Source: Pseudomonas wadenswilerensis (GTDB taxonomy: Bacteria; Pseudomonadota; Gammaproteobacteria; Pseudomonadales; Pseudomonadaceae). Taken from it: 64,000 nucleotides of DNA. The stretch lies in contig NZ_UIDD01000011.1 in NCBI RefSeq assembly GCF_900497695.1, forward strand, positions 1-64,000. Reading direction: 5' to 3'. Position numbers and translations under genes: made by a program. Shown here one piece after another: positions 28,180-37,523 of the stretch (positions within the stretch are counted from its first letter, which is position 1; every line of letters begins with the position of its first letter). The notes below the pieces were generated by a model. The model searched no databases. It was given only the letters and a program-made list of their open reading frames with translations, and had not been told where the DNA came from.

Positions 28180-29080
28180 GGCGTTTGTTCCTCAGTTCCG
28201 AATACAGGTACGGCACCAGGATCGACAGGATCGCGCCGAGCATCAGGATCGCGCTGGCCGAGCCCATGCCCATCTGCCCACGGCTGAAGGTGAAGGAATA
28301 CATGAACATCGCCGGCAGGTCAGAGGCATAGCCCGGGCCGCCCGCAGTCATGGCCGCGACCAGGTCGAAGCTCTTGATCGCGATGTGCGCAAGGATCATC
28401 AGTGCGCTGAAAAACACCGGGCGCAAACTTGGCAAGACGATGCGCAGGTAGATGCTCGGCAGGCTGGCGCCATCGACTTGCGCGGCACGGATGATCGACT
28501 GATCGACGCCGCGCAGGCCGGCCAGGAACAGCGCCATGACAAAGCCCGAGGCCTGCCACACGGCGGCGATCACCAGGCAGTAGACAACCCGGTCGGGGTC
28601 CACCAGCCAGTCCAGGCGAAAACCTTCCCAGCCCCAGTCGCGAAGCATCTTGTCCAGGCCCAGGCCGGGGTTGAGCAGCCACTTCCAGGCGGTGCCGGTG
28701 ACGATCATCGACAGCGCCATGGGGTACAGGTAAATAGTGCGAATGAACCCTTCGCGGCGGATGCGCTGGTCGAGCAAAATCGCCAGCAGCACGCCGATCA
28801 CCAGGCTGATGGCGATGAACATGCCGCCGAACAGCAGCAGGTTCTTGCTCGCCACCCACCAGCGGTCGTTCTCCATCAGCCGTGCATATTGCGCCAGGCC
28901 CACCCACTTGTAGCTGGGCATGAAGCTTGAGTTGGTGAAGGACAGGACGAAGGTCCAGAGGATGTAGCCGTAAAAACCCACCAGGACGATCAACATGCTC
29001 GGCGCCAGTACCAGTTTCGGTAACCAGCGCTGCAGGGCGTCCAGGGGTGAGGCCTTGTTGATTGTGGCAACAGTGCTCAT
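28172..29080 (-). CDS. gtsB: Glucose ABC transporter permease GtsB
   Basis: 302-residue MalF-like permease with six predicted helices and an EAA loop near SIIRAAQVDGASLPSIYLRI. Start at 29080 (MSTVATINKA); the frame further upstream reads through a REP sequence and is not supported. Separated from gtsA by a REP inverted pair. Confidence 0.95.
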   Translation of the reverse strand: MSTVATINKASPLDALQRWLPKLVLAPSMLIVLVGFYGYILWTFVLSFTNSSFMPSYKWVGLAQYARLMENDRWWVASKNLLLFGGMFIAISLVIGVLLAILLDQRIRREGFIRTIYLYPMALSMIVTGTAWKWLLNPGLGLDKMLRDWGWEGFRLDWLVDPDRVVYCLVIAAVWQASGFVMALFLAGLRGVDQSIIRAAQVDGASLPSIYLRIVLPSLRPVFFSALMILAHIAIKSFDLVAAMTAGGPGYASDLPAMFMYSFTFSRGQMGMGSASAILMLGAILSILVPYLYSELRNKRHD

Positions 29081-29117
29081 CAGAAAGTCTCGGTTGAAGG
29101 GCGGCGCTGCGCACCGC

Positions 29118-29186
29118 ATCGCTGGCAAGCCAGCTCCCACAATGGACTGCATGCACCGACCCTGTGGGAGCTGGCTTGCCAGCGAT
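29118..29186. repeat. Inverted REP pair between gtsA and gtsB
   Basis: The same 24-base unit as at 24662-24685 occurs at 29118-29141 and as an exact inverse at 29163-29186. Its place between the binding-protein gene and the permease gene recalls the malE-malF REP, which raises binding-protein mRNA relative to the permeases. Confidence 0.93.
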
Positions 29187-29215
29187 GAAGCCCCGCAGAG
29201 TCGTTGCCTACACCA

Positions 29216-30478
29216 TCACTTGGCCGACTTGATCGCCGAATTCAGCTGCTTGACCGCCGTTGCCGGATCGGCTTTCGGGTCGTTGAAGAAGTTGGTGACG
29301 ACATCGAAGATCGCCCCCTGCACCGCCAGCGAGGTCGCCATGTTGTGGGCCATGCTCGGTTGCAGGCCGTCACCCTTCTCCGCTTCCTTGAAGTCCACCG
29401 CCGACTTCTGCGTGCAGGCGTCGAACTGGCTCATGTCCATGTCCTGGCGCACCGGCAAGGAGCCCTTGTTCTGGTTGAACACGGTCTGGAACCGCGGTTC
29501 CAGGGCGACCTTGGCCAAGTCGTTCTGGGCCTTGATGTCGTTCTCGTTCTTGAGCTTGAACATCGCCAGCGAATCGATGTTGTAGGCGAAACTGCCCTGG
29601 GTGCCGGGGAAGGCCACGCACTGGTAGTCCTTGCCTGCCACTTTGCCGGCGGCGGTCCATTCGCTCTTGGCCCAGTCGCCCATGATCTGCATGCCGGCCT
29701 TGCCATTGATGACTTCGGCGGCAGCAATGTTCCAGTCGCGCCCGGCGCGGTTGGGATCCATGTAAGTGCCCAGGCGCTTGAGGGTTTCGAACACCTTGAC
29801 CATCTGCGCGCCAGTCAGGGTGTCTTCATCCAGTTCGACGAAGGCTTTGTGATAGCCCTGGGGCCCGAGGATGCTCAGCACCAGGTCTTCGAAAACGGTG
29901 CTGTCCTGCCACGGCTGGCCGCCATGGGCGAGCGGGATGAAACCGGCCGCCTTGAGCTTGTCGGCGGCGGCGAACAGTTCATCGAGGGTGGTCGGCACCT
30001 TGGCCCCGGCCTTGTCGAACACCTGCGGGTTGATCCACAGCCAGTTGACCCGGTGGATGTTCACCGGCACCGCTACATAGTGGCCGTCGTACTGCATGAT
30101 CTGGGCGACTTTCTTTGGCAGCAGGGCGTCCCAGTTGTTGGCTCTGGAGACATCGTCGAGTTCGGTGAGCAGGCCCAGCGCACCCCACTCCTGGATGTCC
30201 GGCCCCTTGATCTGGGCGGCGCCTGGCGGGTTACCGGCCACTGCGCGGCTCTTCAGTACGGTCATGGCCGCTGCGCCACCGCCACCGGCGACGGCGTTGT
30301 CCTTCCAGGTGAAACCGTCTTTCTCGACTTGTTCCTTGAGGGTTTTCACCGCCGCGGCTTCGCCTCCGGAGGTCCACCAGTGAGTGACTTCGACCATGCC
30401 GTTAGCGGCAGCAACAGCACTCAGGGGCAACAAGGAGGCGAGGGAAATGACAGCGGCGAGGCGATTGATCGCATTCAT
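29216..30478 (-). CDS. gtsA: Glucose-binding periplasmic protein GtsA
   Basis: 420-residue solute-binding protein (family 1) delivering glucose to GtsBC. Signal peptide MNAINRLAAVISLASLLPLS..AVA; mature part begins near NGMVEVTHWWTSGGE, a typical sugar-binding start. Start at 30478 chosen by the signal sequence and an AAAGG ribosome site; the frame upstream is not supported. First gene of gtsABCD-oprB. An AACAACAA motif and a 28-bp palindrome lie upstream. Confidence 0.96.
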   Translation of the reverse strand: MNAINRLAAVISLASLLPLSAVAAANGMVEVTHWWTSGGEAAAVKTLKEQVEKDGFTWKDNAVAGGGGAAAMTVLKSRAVAGNPPGAAQIKGPDIQEWGALGLLTELDDVSRANNWDALLPKKVAQIMQYDGHYVAVPVNIHRVNWLWINPQVFDKAGAKVPTTLDELFAAADKLKAAGFIPLAHGGQPWQDSTVFEDLVLSILGPQGYHKAFVELDEDTLTGAQMVKVFETLKRLGTYMDPNRAGRDWNIAAAEVINGKAGMQIMGDWAKSEWTAAGKVAGKDYQCVAFPGTQGSFAYNIDSLAMFKLKNENDIKAQNDLAKVALEPRFQTVFNQNKGSLPVRQDMDMSQFDACTQKSAVDFKEAEKGDGLQPSMAHNMATSLAVQGAIFDVVTNFFNDPKADPATAVKQLNSAIKSAK

Positions 30479-30494
30479 CGAGAGGAACCTTTTC

Positions 30495-30502
30495 TTGTTG
30501 TT
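30495..30502 (-). promoter_or_regulatory. Crc/Hfq-type CA motif before gtsA
   Basis: AACAACAA on the minus strand, an exact AAYAAYAA match, 17 bases before the gtsA ATG and directly upstream of the AAAAGG ribosome-binding site. Confidence 0.6.
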
Positions 30503-30582
30503 ATGCAGGTGCAAGTCGTGGTGCTTGCGCTTGCATTGGAGTCTAACCAACGGCACCCGGGCCGGAGGTAACGAAGGGATGC

Positions 30583-30610
30583 GCGAATGTCACCAGCTGG
30601 TGACATTCGC
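30583..30610. promoter_or_regulatory. 28-bp perfect palindrome upstream of gtsA, possible GltR operator
   Basis: GCGAATGTCACCAG is followed directly by its exact inverse CTGGTGACATTCGC. It lies between the gltS stop and the gtsA start, about 105 bases before gtsA. There is no T-run and no loop, so a terminator is unlikely. A dimeric DNA-binding protein such as GltR, whose gene is adjacent, is the natural candidate. Confidence 0.6.
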
Positions 30611-30622
30611 CCAGGCAGAATT

Positions 30623-32101
30623 TCAGTCAACGCTGCGCGGCAGGCTCAAGGTCACCCGCAAGCCGCCCTCACGCAGGTTGCGCAGGCTCACCTCGCCGCC
30701 GTGGCTGTGGGCGATATTGCGCGCGATACCCAGGCCCAGGCCGTAGCCCTGCTGCTGTCCGGCCAGGCGAAAATGCGGCTCGAACACCTGCTCCTGACGT
30801 TGCTCGGGCACGCCCGGGCCCTCGTCATCGACCTGCAAGACAAAGCCAATGTCACTGTCGAGGATGCGCAGGTGGGCGCGCTCGCCGTATTTCAGAGCGT
30901 TGTCGATCAAGTTGCCAATGCAGCGCTTGAGCGCCAGTGGCTTGCCGGGATAAGGCGCCTGGGCGCGACCTTCGAGGGTGATCTGGCCACTGCCCAGGTA
31001 CGGTTCGACCAGGCATTCGAGCACCTGGTTGAGGTCGATACGCTCGATGTTCTCGTGGATGTCGGTGTCCTTCACACATTGCAGCGCGCCCTTGACCAGC
31101 ATCTCCAGCTCGTCCAGGTCGCGGCCGAACTTGGCCTGCAACTGCTCGTCATCAAGCAACTCGACACGCAGGCGCAAGCGCGTGATCGGCGTGCGCAGGT
31201 CGTGGGAGATGGCGCTGAACAACTGGCTGCGTTCGGTCAGGTAGCGGCTGATGCGCTCGCGCATGGCGTTGAAGGCCCGGCCCACCTCCTCCACTTCACT
31301 GCCACCGCCTTCGGTCACCGGCTCGACGTCGGCCCCCAGCGACATCTCCCGTGCGGCCAGGGCCAGGCGCTTGAGCGGGCGGCTCTGCCAGTGCACCAGC
31401 AGACCGATGAACAGCAGCAGGAACGAACTGGTCAGCACGATGAACCACAACTGCTGGCTGGGCAGGCCCTGCTCTTCGAGGCTGGTGTAGGGCTCGGGCA
31501 GCAGCGAGGCGATGTACAGCCACTCGCCTTCAGCGAGGCGAATCTGGGTCACCAGCACCGGCGGGTTGATCGGCTCCAGGGTCAGCGCATAGTGGGCCCA
31601 GGAACGCGGCAGCTCATCGAGCTTCAGGCCGCTGTTGAAGATCCGCAAATCCTGCGGGCTGACAAACTGGATGGAAATTTCCAGCTGCGCGCCGAGGCGC
31701 TGGTGCAGCACATCAGCGACGGCGTCGATCACCGCCTCCTTGCGCGGCGTGGCCGGCAGCACCTGCATGCCCAGCGGTTTGTCGTTGAGCGAAACGACGA
31801 AGCGGGTACCGCCCATGCTACGCAACTGGTCGAGCACCATCGGCCGGTAAGCCACCGGCAGGGAGCGAAAATAACTGACGCTGGCACTCATCGAATGGGC
31901 CAGGCTGCGCGCGCTGGCGACCAGGCCTTCCATCTGGCTGGCACGCAATTGCGACAACCAGATCACACTCGACAGCCCCTGGGCCAGCAACACCACCAGC
32001 AAGGTCAACAGCAGCATGCGCCCCAGCAGCGAGCGTGGCAGCGGCAGGCGCCAGCGCCCTTCAGTGCGCGGGCGCAACGCTGGCCGCCAGCAGGTAGCCA
32101 C
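30623..32101 (-). CDS. gltS: Sensor histidine kinase of the glucose two-component system (GltS)
   Basis: About 490 residues. Two transmembrane helices (about 29-50 and 220-240) frame a periplasmic sensor domain; then HAMP (SRPLKRLALAAREMSLGADV), HisKA with SAISHDLRTPITRL (H300), N box NLIDNALKYGE, and G boxes DDEGPGVP and GYGLGLGIA. It overlaps gltR by 41 bases when the GTG at 32101 is used; a shorter start is possible. It phosphorylates GltR. Confidence 0.93.
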   Translation of the reverse strand: MATCWRPALRPRTEGRWRLPLPRSLLGRMLLLTLLVVLLAQGLSSVIWLSQLRASQMEGLVASARSLAHSMSASVSYFRSLPVAYRPMVLDQLRSMGGTRFVVSLNDKPLGMQVLPATPRKEAVIDAVADVLHQRLGAQLEISIQFVSPQDLRIFNSGLKLDELPRSWAHYALTLEPINPPVLVTQIRLAEGEWLYIASLLPEPYTSLEEQGLPSQQLWFIVLTSSFLLLFIGLLVHWQSRPLKRLALAAREMSLGADVEPVTEGGGSEVEEVGRAFNAMRERISRYLTERSQLFSAISHDLRTPITRLRLRVELLDDEQLQAKFGRDLDELEMLVKGALQCVKDTDIHENIERIDLNQVLECLVEPYLGSGQITLEGRAQAPYPGKPLALKRCIGNLIDNALKYGERAHLRILDSDIGFVLQVDDEGPGVPEQRQEQVFEPHFRLAGQQQGYGLGLGIARNIAHSHGGEVSLRNLREGGLRVTLSLPRSVD

Positions 32102-32777
32102 TGCCGCGTACGGTACGGATCAACCGTGGCGGTTTTTCGGTGTCGCGCAGGCGTTGGCGCAGGCGGCTGACCGCCATGTCGACAATGCGGTCCAGCGGCA
32201 TCGGCTCACGGCCACGGGTGGCGTTGCCGATGGTGTCGCGGTCGAGGATCTGTTGCGGGTGATCGAGGAACAGCTTGAGCAAGGCGAAGTCGGCACCGGA
32301 GAGAATCACCTCTTCACCATCGCGGTGGAACAAGCGGTGGCTGATGGTATCCAGGCGCCAGTCATCGAAGGCCAGCACATCACAGCCACTGCGCTCCTGG
32401 CCAAAACCGGCACGGCGCAGCAGCGCCTTGATCCGCGCCTGCAGTTCGCGCGGGCTGAAGGGTTTGCCCAGGTAATCATCGGCGCCCAGTTCCAGGCCGA
32501 TGACCCGGTCGGCTTCGTCGGAGCTGGCGGTGAGCATGATGATCGGCACCTGGGCCAGGCGCGGATGCTGGCGCACCCAGCGACACAGGCTGAAACCGTC
32601 TTCGTCGGGCAACATCACGTCGAGGATCACCAGGTCGCAGTCGCTGGCGTCCAGGGCCTGGCGAAAGCCGCGCCCGTCGGCCACCGCCTGGACGCTGAAA
32701 CCGGCGCGGCTCAGGTAGGTCTGCAGCAGTTCACGAATGTCCTGGTCGTCGTCGACCATCAATATCGACTTGCTCAC
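32061..32777 (-). CDS. gltR: Response regulator GltR (OmpR family)
   Basis: 238 residues with a receiver domain (acidic pocket DDD at 9-11, phospho-acceptor D53 in VILDVMLPDEDG, K105-type Lys in GKPFSPREL) and an OmpR winged helix (LSGADFALLKLFLDHP, ending VRGSGYLLAASV). GTG start preceded by AAGGAGTG. In Pseudomonas GltR controls glucose porin and transporter genes, which lie next to it. Third gene of edd-glk-gltR-gltS. Confidence 0.95.
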   Translation of the reverse strand: MSKSILMVDDDQDIRELLQTYLSRAGFSVQAVADGRGFRQALDASDCDLVILDVMLPDEDGFSLCRWVRQHPRLAQVPIIMLTASSDEADRVIGLELGADDYLGKPFSPRELQARIKALLRRAGFGQERSGCDVLAFDDWRLDTISHRLFHRDGEEVILSGADFALLKLFLDHPQQILDRDTIGNATRGREPMPLDRIVDMAVSRLRQRLRDTEKPPRLIRTVRGSGYLLAASVAPAH

Positions 32778-32808
32778 GCATCACTCCTTGTTGAACAGGG
32801 TGAGTGCT

Positions 32809-32832
32809 TCGCGGGGCAAGCCCGCGCCTACA
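32809..32832. repeat. Single REP unit between glk and gltR
   Basis: TCGCGGGGCAAGCCCGCGCC then TACA, the GC-rich REP variant also seen at 41264 and 53431. Confidence 0.75.
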
Positions 32833-32834
32833 CC

Positions 32835-33788
32835 TCAGCCGGCTTGTTGCAGCGCCACGCCGGCCCCGAGCAAGCCGGAGAATTCGGCGGTCACCAACCA
32901 TACCGGGAGATCCTTGAAGTAGCCACTCATGCAGCCCTTGTCGGCAAAGCTGGCGCCAAAGCCGCTGCGCAGGAACAGCTCGGCAAAGCGTGGAACGATG
33001 CCGCCGACGATAAACACCCCGCCACGCCCGCCGAGGGTCAGGACGTTGTTGCCCGCCACCCGGCCCAGGAAGCGGCAGAACTGCTCGATCACCGCCAGGG
33101 CAACGGGCTCACCGGCCAGCGCCGCGTCGGTGATCGCCGCCGGACTTTGCAGCGGCGCAGGCTGACCATCCAGGGCACAGATGGCCTGGTACAAGCGCAG
33201 CAGGCCGCCGCCGCTGAGGACGGTTTCGGCGCTGACATGGCCGATTTCGCTTTCGATCTGCTGGCGGATCTGCGCTTCGCGGGCATTGCCCACCGGCAGG
33301 TCGACATGCCCGCCCTCGCCCGGCAAAGCCATCCAGCGGTCCTCACCCAGGTTGAGCAAGGTGCCGACGCCAAGGCCGGTGCCCGGGCCGATCACCAGCG
33401 CCGGGCGGCTGGCATCAGGCGTGCCTGCGCAGACGGTACGGTACTCGTCCGCCTGCAAGCGGGTCATGCCCAGGGCCATGGCGGTGAAGTCGTTGATCAG
33501 CAGCAACTGCTCGACCTGCAAGGTTTTGCAGAACGCCTGGCGGCTGAGCCGCCAGTGGTTGTTGGTAAAGCGAAACTCATCACCGTCGACCGGCCCGGCC
33601 ACCGCCAGGCACACCGCGCCCAGCTCGCCGCGGGCCAGGCCCTGGTCAGCCAGGTAAGCGCCAATGGCCTGTTCCGGGCTGGTGTAGTCCGCCGTGGCAA
33701 AGACCTGCACCGCGTGCATGCGGTTGTCTTCCCAGAGGGCGAAGCGTGCATTGGTGCCGCCGATATCGCCGACCAGTGCGCGCTTCAT
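32835..33788 (-). CDS. glk: Glucokinase
   Basis: Phosphorylates glucose with ATP. 317 residues of the E. coli Glk type: phosphate loop GDIGGTNARFAL at 7-18, catalytic Asp in LLINDFTAMA, ATP-binding GPGTGLGVG and glucose-binding GEGGHVDLP. The start MKRALVGDIGG overlaps the edd stop by 4 bases (ATGA); the upstream frame is not supported. Confidence 0.98.
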   Translation of the reverse strand: MKRALVGDIGGTNARFALWEDNRMHAVQVFATADYTSPEQAIGAYLADQGLARGELGAVCLAVAGPVDGDEFRFTNNHWRLSRQAFCKTLQVEQLLLINDFTAMALGMTRLQADEYRTVCAGTPDASRPALVIGPGTGLGVGTLLNLGEDRWMALPGEGGHVDLPVGNAREAQIRQQIESEIGHVSAETVLSGGGLLRLYQAICALDGQPAPLQSPAAITDAALAGEPVALAVIEQFCRFLGRVAGNNVLTLGGRGGVFIVGGIVPRFAELFLRSGFGASFADKGCMSGYFKDLPVWLVTAEFSGLLGAGVALQQAG

Positions 33789-35611
33789 TTGAGTGTCTCC
33801 AGGGCCGAGGTGAAGGCGCTGGCGCCTTTCTCTGCCGGGCTCAGGGCGGTACGCAGGAAGCCGAACAGCTCGCGGCCGCAACCCAGGTCGTTGCCGGTCG
33901 GTGGTGCGGGCAGTTCTCGATCGGCCAGCTCGGCTGCACTGAGTTTCACCGTCAGGGTACCCGCCACGCCGTCGACCCGGACGATATCGCCATCGCGCAG
34001 GCGCGCCAGCGGGCCGCCATCGAAGGCTTCGGGGCAGACATGAATGGCCGCGGGGATTTTCCCTGAAGCACCGGACATACGCCCGTCGGTTACCAGTGCG
34101 ACCTTGAAGCCACGGTCCTGCAACACGCCAAGGAACGGGGTCATCTTGTGCAGCTCGGGCATGCCGTTGCAGCGCGGCCCCTGGAAGCGCATTACCGCAA
34201 CGAAATCACGCTCCAGCTCGCCGGCCTGGAAGGCATCGGCCAGCGCCTGCTGGTCATGGAACACCAGTGCCGGGGCTTCGACCACCTGATGCTCGGGGGC
34301 TACTGCGGACACCTTCATCACCCCGCGACCGAGGTTGCCTTCCATGACCCGCAGACCGCCTTCGGGCGAGAACGCCCGTGCCACTGGGCGCAGGATCGCC
34401 TCATCAAGGCTGGCCTTCGGGCCTTCGCGCCAGACCAGTTTGCCGGCCTCAAGGAACGGCTCCTGGGTGTAGCGACGCAGGCCATGGCCGGCGACGGTGT
34501 TGACGTCTTCGTGGAGCAAACCGGCATCGAGCAGTTCGCGAATCAGGAAGGCCATGCCGCCGGCAGCCTGGAAGTGGTTGATGTCGGCCTTGCCGTTCGG
34601 ATAGACGTGGGACAGGGTCGGCACCACTTCCGAGAGCTCGGCCATGTCCTGCCAGGTCAGCTGGATGCCGGCGGCCTGGGCAATCGCCGGCATGTGCAGG
34701 GTGTGGTTGGTCGAGCCGCCGGTGGCGTGCAGGGCAACGATGGAGTTGACCAGGGATTTCTCGTCGACAATCTCACCCAGCGGCATGAAGGTGCCACTGG
34801 CCTTGGTCATGCGCGTGACCTGCTGCGCAGCCTCGACAGTCAGGGCATCGCGCAGCGGCGTATACGGGTTGACGAAAGAGGCGCCCGGCAGGTGCAGGCC
34901 CATCACTTCCATCAGCAGCTGGTTGGTATTGGCAGTGCCGTAGAAGGTGCAAGTACCGGGGCTGTGGTAGGACTTCATCTCCGACTCCAGCAGCTCTTCG
35001 CGACTGGCCTTGCCTTCGGCGTAACGCTGGCGCACATCGGCTTTCTCCTTGTTGGAGATGCCCGACGGCATCGGCCCACCCGGCACGAACAGCGTTGGCA
35101 GATGGCCGAAGCGCAACGCGCCCATCAGCAGGCCGGGGACGATCTTGTCGCAGATGCCGAGCATCAGCGCCGCATCGAACATGTTGTGTGACAGGGCGAT
35201 GGCGGTGGACATGGCGATCACTTCGCGGCTGGCGATGCCCAGTTCCATACCGGGTTCACCCTGGGTGACGCCGTCGCACATGGCCGGCACACCGCCGGCG
35301 AACTGGCCGACCGAGCCGATTTCGCGCAGCGCCTGCTTGATCTGTTCGGGGTAATGCTCGTAGGGCTGGTGCGCCGAGAGCATGTCGTTGTAGGCGGAGA
35401 CGATGGCGACGTTGGCCGCGTTCATCATCCGCAGGCTTTGCTTGTCCTGGCTGCCGCAGCCGGCGACACCGTGAGCGAAGTTGGCGCACTGCAGCTTGGC
35501 ACGCATCGGCCCGTCGCTGGCGGCCCCGCGAATCAGCTCAAGGTAGCGTTCACGGGTGGGGCGACTGCGGGCGATCAGCCGTTGGGTGACCTCAAGAATG
35601 CGCGGATGCAT
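33785..35611 (-). CDS. edd: 6-phosphogluconate dehydratase
   Basis: Dehydrates 6-phosphogluconate to KDPG in the Entner-Doudoroff path, and KDPG is the HexR inducer. 608 residues of the IlvD/Edd family; 4Fe-4S Cys are in MCDGVTQGEPGMELG and ICDKIVPGLLMG, with the conserved CTFYGTANTNQ and GCGRELFGFLRTALSPAEKG. Leads edd-glk-gltR-gltS, divergent from gap with a HexR operator between. Confidence 0.98.
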   Translation of the reverse strand: MHPRILEVTQRLIARSRPTRERYLELIRGAASDGPMRAKLQCANFAHGVAGCGSQDKQSLRMMNAANVAIVSAYNDMLSAHQPYEHYPEQIKQALREIGSVGQFAGGVPAMCDGVTQGEPGMELGIASREVIAMSTAIALSHNMFDAALMLGICDKIVPGLLMGALRFGHLPTLFVPGGPMPSGISNKEKADVRQRYAEGKASREELLESEMKSYHSPGTCTFYGTANTNQLLMEVMGLHLPGASFVNPYTPLRDALTVEAAQQVTRMTKASGTFMPLGEIVDEKSLVNSIVALHATGGSTNHTLHMPAIAQAAGIQLTWQDMAELSEVVPTLSHVYPNGKADINHFQAAGGMAFLIRELLDAGLLHEDVNTVAGHGLRRYTQEPFLEAGKLVWREGPKASLDEAILRPVARAFSPEGGLRVMEGNLGRGVMKVSAVAPEHQVVEAPALVFHDQQALADAFQAGELERDFVAVMRFQGPRCNGMPELHKMTPFLGVLQDRGFKVALVTDGRMSGASGKIPAAIHVCPEAFDGGPLARLRDGDIVRVDGVAGTLTVKLSAAELADRELPAPPTGNDLGCGRELFGFLRTALSPAEKGASAFTSALETLK

Positions 35612-35796
35612 GTACTGGACTCCAGGCTATCGGTGGTTGCGACCTCTGCGGCGGTTTCCCTTATCAACGATCGCGGCCTAGGCTCAATGGCAGGGGCGAT
35701 GCGTTGCGGGAGGAACGGCTTGGCCGATCGCTCGTTGTAGATTGAATAAAATATTGCCAGCAAAAAGGCTTGTTTTCTATTTTTTTACGAATAATC

Positions 35797-35811
35797 TTGT
35801 AATTCCAACAA
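35797..35811. promoter_or_regulatory. HexR operator between edd and gap
   Basis: TTGTAATTCCAACAA equals the published P. putida HexR form TTGT-N7-ACAA exactly. It lies in the AT-rich 269-base gap between divergent edd and gap, 70 bases before the gap start. KDPG would relieve repression of both sides. Confidence 0.85.
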
Positions 35812-35880
35812 CAAAATCAGATGCAGTGAAGCAAAACTTCAATTGCCACGGGCTTCACCCGGTCTCCCAGAGGTAGCTCC

Positions 35881-36882
35881 ATGACCCTTCGTATCGCAAT
35901 CAATGGCTTTGGCCGCATCGGCCGCAACATCCTTCGCGCACTCTATACCCAAGGCTACCGTCAGGATCTGCAGGTCGTCGCCATCAACGACCTGGGCGAC
36001 AGCGCGATCAATGCCCATCTGCTCAAATACGACAGCGTCCACGGCAGCTTCGCTGCCACGGTTGAATCCGATCACGAGAGCATTACCGTCAACGGCGACC
36101 GCATCGCCGTCAGCGCCATCCGCAACCCGGCGGAGCTGCCATGGAAAGCCGAAGCCATCGATGTGGTGTTCGAGTGCACCGGTTTGTTCACCGAGCGCGC
36201 CAAGGCCGCCGCCCATCTTACTGCCGGGGCCGGCAAAGTCATTATCTCGGCGCCGGCCAAGGGGGCTGATGCCACCGTGGTGTACGGGGTCAACCATGAC
36301 ATCCTGCGCCCCTCGCACCAGATCATCTCCAGCGCTTCGTGCACCACCAACTGCCTGGCGCCGCTGGCCCAGGTGCTGCACCGCGAGTTCGGCATCGAGC
36401 AGGGGCTGATGACCACCATTCATGCCTACACCAACGACCAGAACCTTACCGACGTCTACCACAGCGACCCGTTCCGCGCCCGTTCGGCGACCCAGTCGAT
36501 GATCCCGAGCAAGACCGGCGCCGCCGAAGCCGTGGGCCTGGTGCTGCCGGAACTGGCCGGCAAGCTCACCGGCATGGCCGTGCGGGTGCCGGTGATCAAC
36601 GTGTCGCTGGTCGACCTCACCGTCAACCTTGAGCGCGAGGCCACGGCCGAGGCCGTCAACGCGCTGTTCAAGGAAGCCAGCCGGCATTCCAAGGTGCTCG
36701 GCTACAACAGCCTGCCGCTGGTGTCCTGCGACTTCAACCACAACCCGTTGTCGTCGATTTTCGATGCCAACCATACCCGGGCCAACGGGCGCATGCTCAA
36801 GGTGATGGCCTGGTACGACAACGAATGGGGCTTCTCCAACCGCATGCTGGATAACTGCCTGGCGCTGCACAACGCCCGCTAG
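35881..36882 (+). CDS. gap: Glyceraldehyde-3-phosphate dehydrogenase, NAD type
   Basis: 333 residues. NAD fold INGFGRIGRN at the N-terminus, catalytic C154 in SASCTTNC, H181 in TTIHAYTND, and the closing WYDNEWGFSNRM. Its position in the HexR island and divergence from edd suit a catabolic enzyme that takes GAP from the Eda reaction. AGGTAG precedes the ATG. Confidence 0.97.
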   Translation: MTLRIAINGFGRIGRNILRALYTQGYRQDLQVVAINDLGDSAINAHLLKYDSVHGSFAATVESDHESITVNGDRIAVSAIRNPAELPWKAEAIDVVFECTGLFTERAKAAAHLTAGAGKVIISAPAKGADATVVYGVNHDILRPSHQIISSASCTTNCLAPLAQVLHREFGIEQGLMTTIHAYTNDQNLTDVYHSDPFRARSATQSMIPSKTGAAEAVGLVLPELAGKLTGMAVRVPVINVSLVDLTVNLEREATAEAVNALFKEASRHSKVLGYNSLPLVSCDFNHNPLSSIFDANHTRANGRMLKVMAWYDNEWGFSNRMLDNCLALHNAR

Positions 36883-36928
36883 GACCATCCCTTGCAGGAG
36901 CGGAGGCAGTACTTGACCAACGCGCTGA

Positions 36929-36943
36929 TGATAAGCATTATCA
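36929..36943. promoter_or_regulatory. Fur box before the ECF sigma gene
   Basis: TGATAAGCATTATCA matches the 7-1-7 Fur consensus (TGATAAT-N-ATTATCA) with a single change. It lies 28 bases before the sigma factor start, so iron-loaded Fur should shut off the system. Confidence 0.88.
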
Positions 36944-36970
36944 TTCGCCACGCCATGGTCGGGTACCGCT

Positions 36971-37483
36971 GTGAGTCAGTCCCAGTTCAACGCCGTTTTC
37001 CTCGCGCAGCGGGTCAGCCTGCTGCGTACGCTGCAGCGCATGGTGGATAACCCCAGTACTGCCGAAGACCTGTTGCAGGAGACCTACCTGCGGGTGACCC
37101 GCGCCCTGGGCGAACGGCCCATCGAGCACCTCGAGCCTTTCGTGTTCCAGACCGCGCGCAACCTCGCCCTCGATCACTTGCGCGCACGCCGGGCGCAGTC
37201 GCGCAACCTGGTCGACGATGTGCCCGAGCAAGTCCTGCACAACGTCGCTGCGCCCAGCAGCAGTGCCGAAGACGCCGCCCACGCCGAACAACTGCTCAAG
37301 CGCCTGAGCGTCAGCCTCGCGCAATTGACCGAACGCCAACAGCGCATCTTCATCCTCAGCCGCCTGCATGGCGCCAGCTACCTGGAAATCGCCGAACAAC
37401 TGAAAGTGTCGGCAAGCACGGTTCAGAAGGAACTGAAACTGATCATGGCCATCTGTGTAGGGGTAGCCGACCGGCTGAAGTAA
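36971..37483 (+). CDS. FecI-like iron-starvation ECF sigma factor
   Basis: 170 residues with sigma region 2 (AEDLLQETYLRVTRAL, FVFQTARNLALDHLRARRA) and region 4 (LTERQQRIFILSRLHGASYL then EIAEQLKVSASTVQ). It should direct transcription of the TonB receptor gene two genes downstream when heme is sensed. Start GTG at 36971, 28 bases past a Fur box. Followed after 40 bases by its FecR-like anti-sigma gene. Confidence 0.93.
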   Translation: MSQSQFNAVFLAQRVSLLRTLQRMVDNPSTAEDLLQETYLRVTRALGERPIEHLEPFVFQTARNLALDHLRARRAQSRNLVDDVPEQVLHNVAAPSSSAEDAAHAEQLLKRLSVSLAQLTERQQRIFILSRLHGASYLEIAEQLKVSASTVQKELKLIMAICVGVADRLK

Positions 37484-37523
37484 ACAGCCCGTCGTGGATC
37501 GCAGCTAAAACCTTGCCATCCCC

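Noticed and set aside
28130..28930. Long plus-strand ORF antisense to gtsB and gtsC
   Set aside because: Gln/His/Arg-rich shadow frame typical of high-GC genes; gtsB and gtsC are clear on the minus strand.
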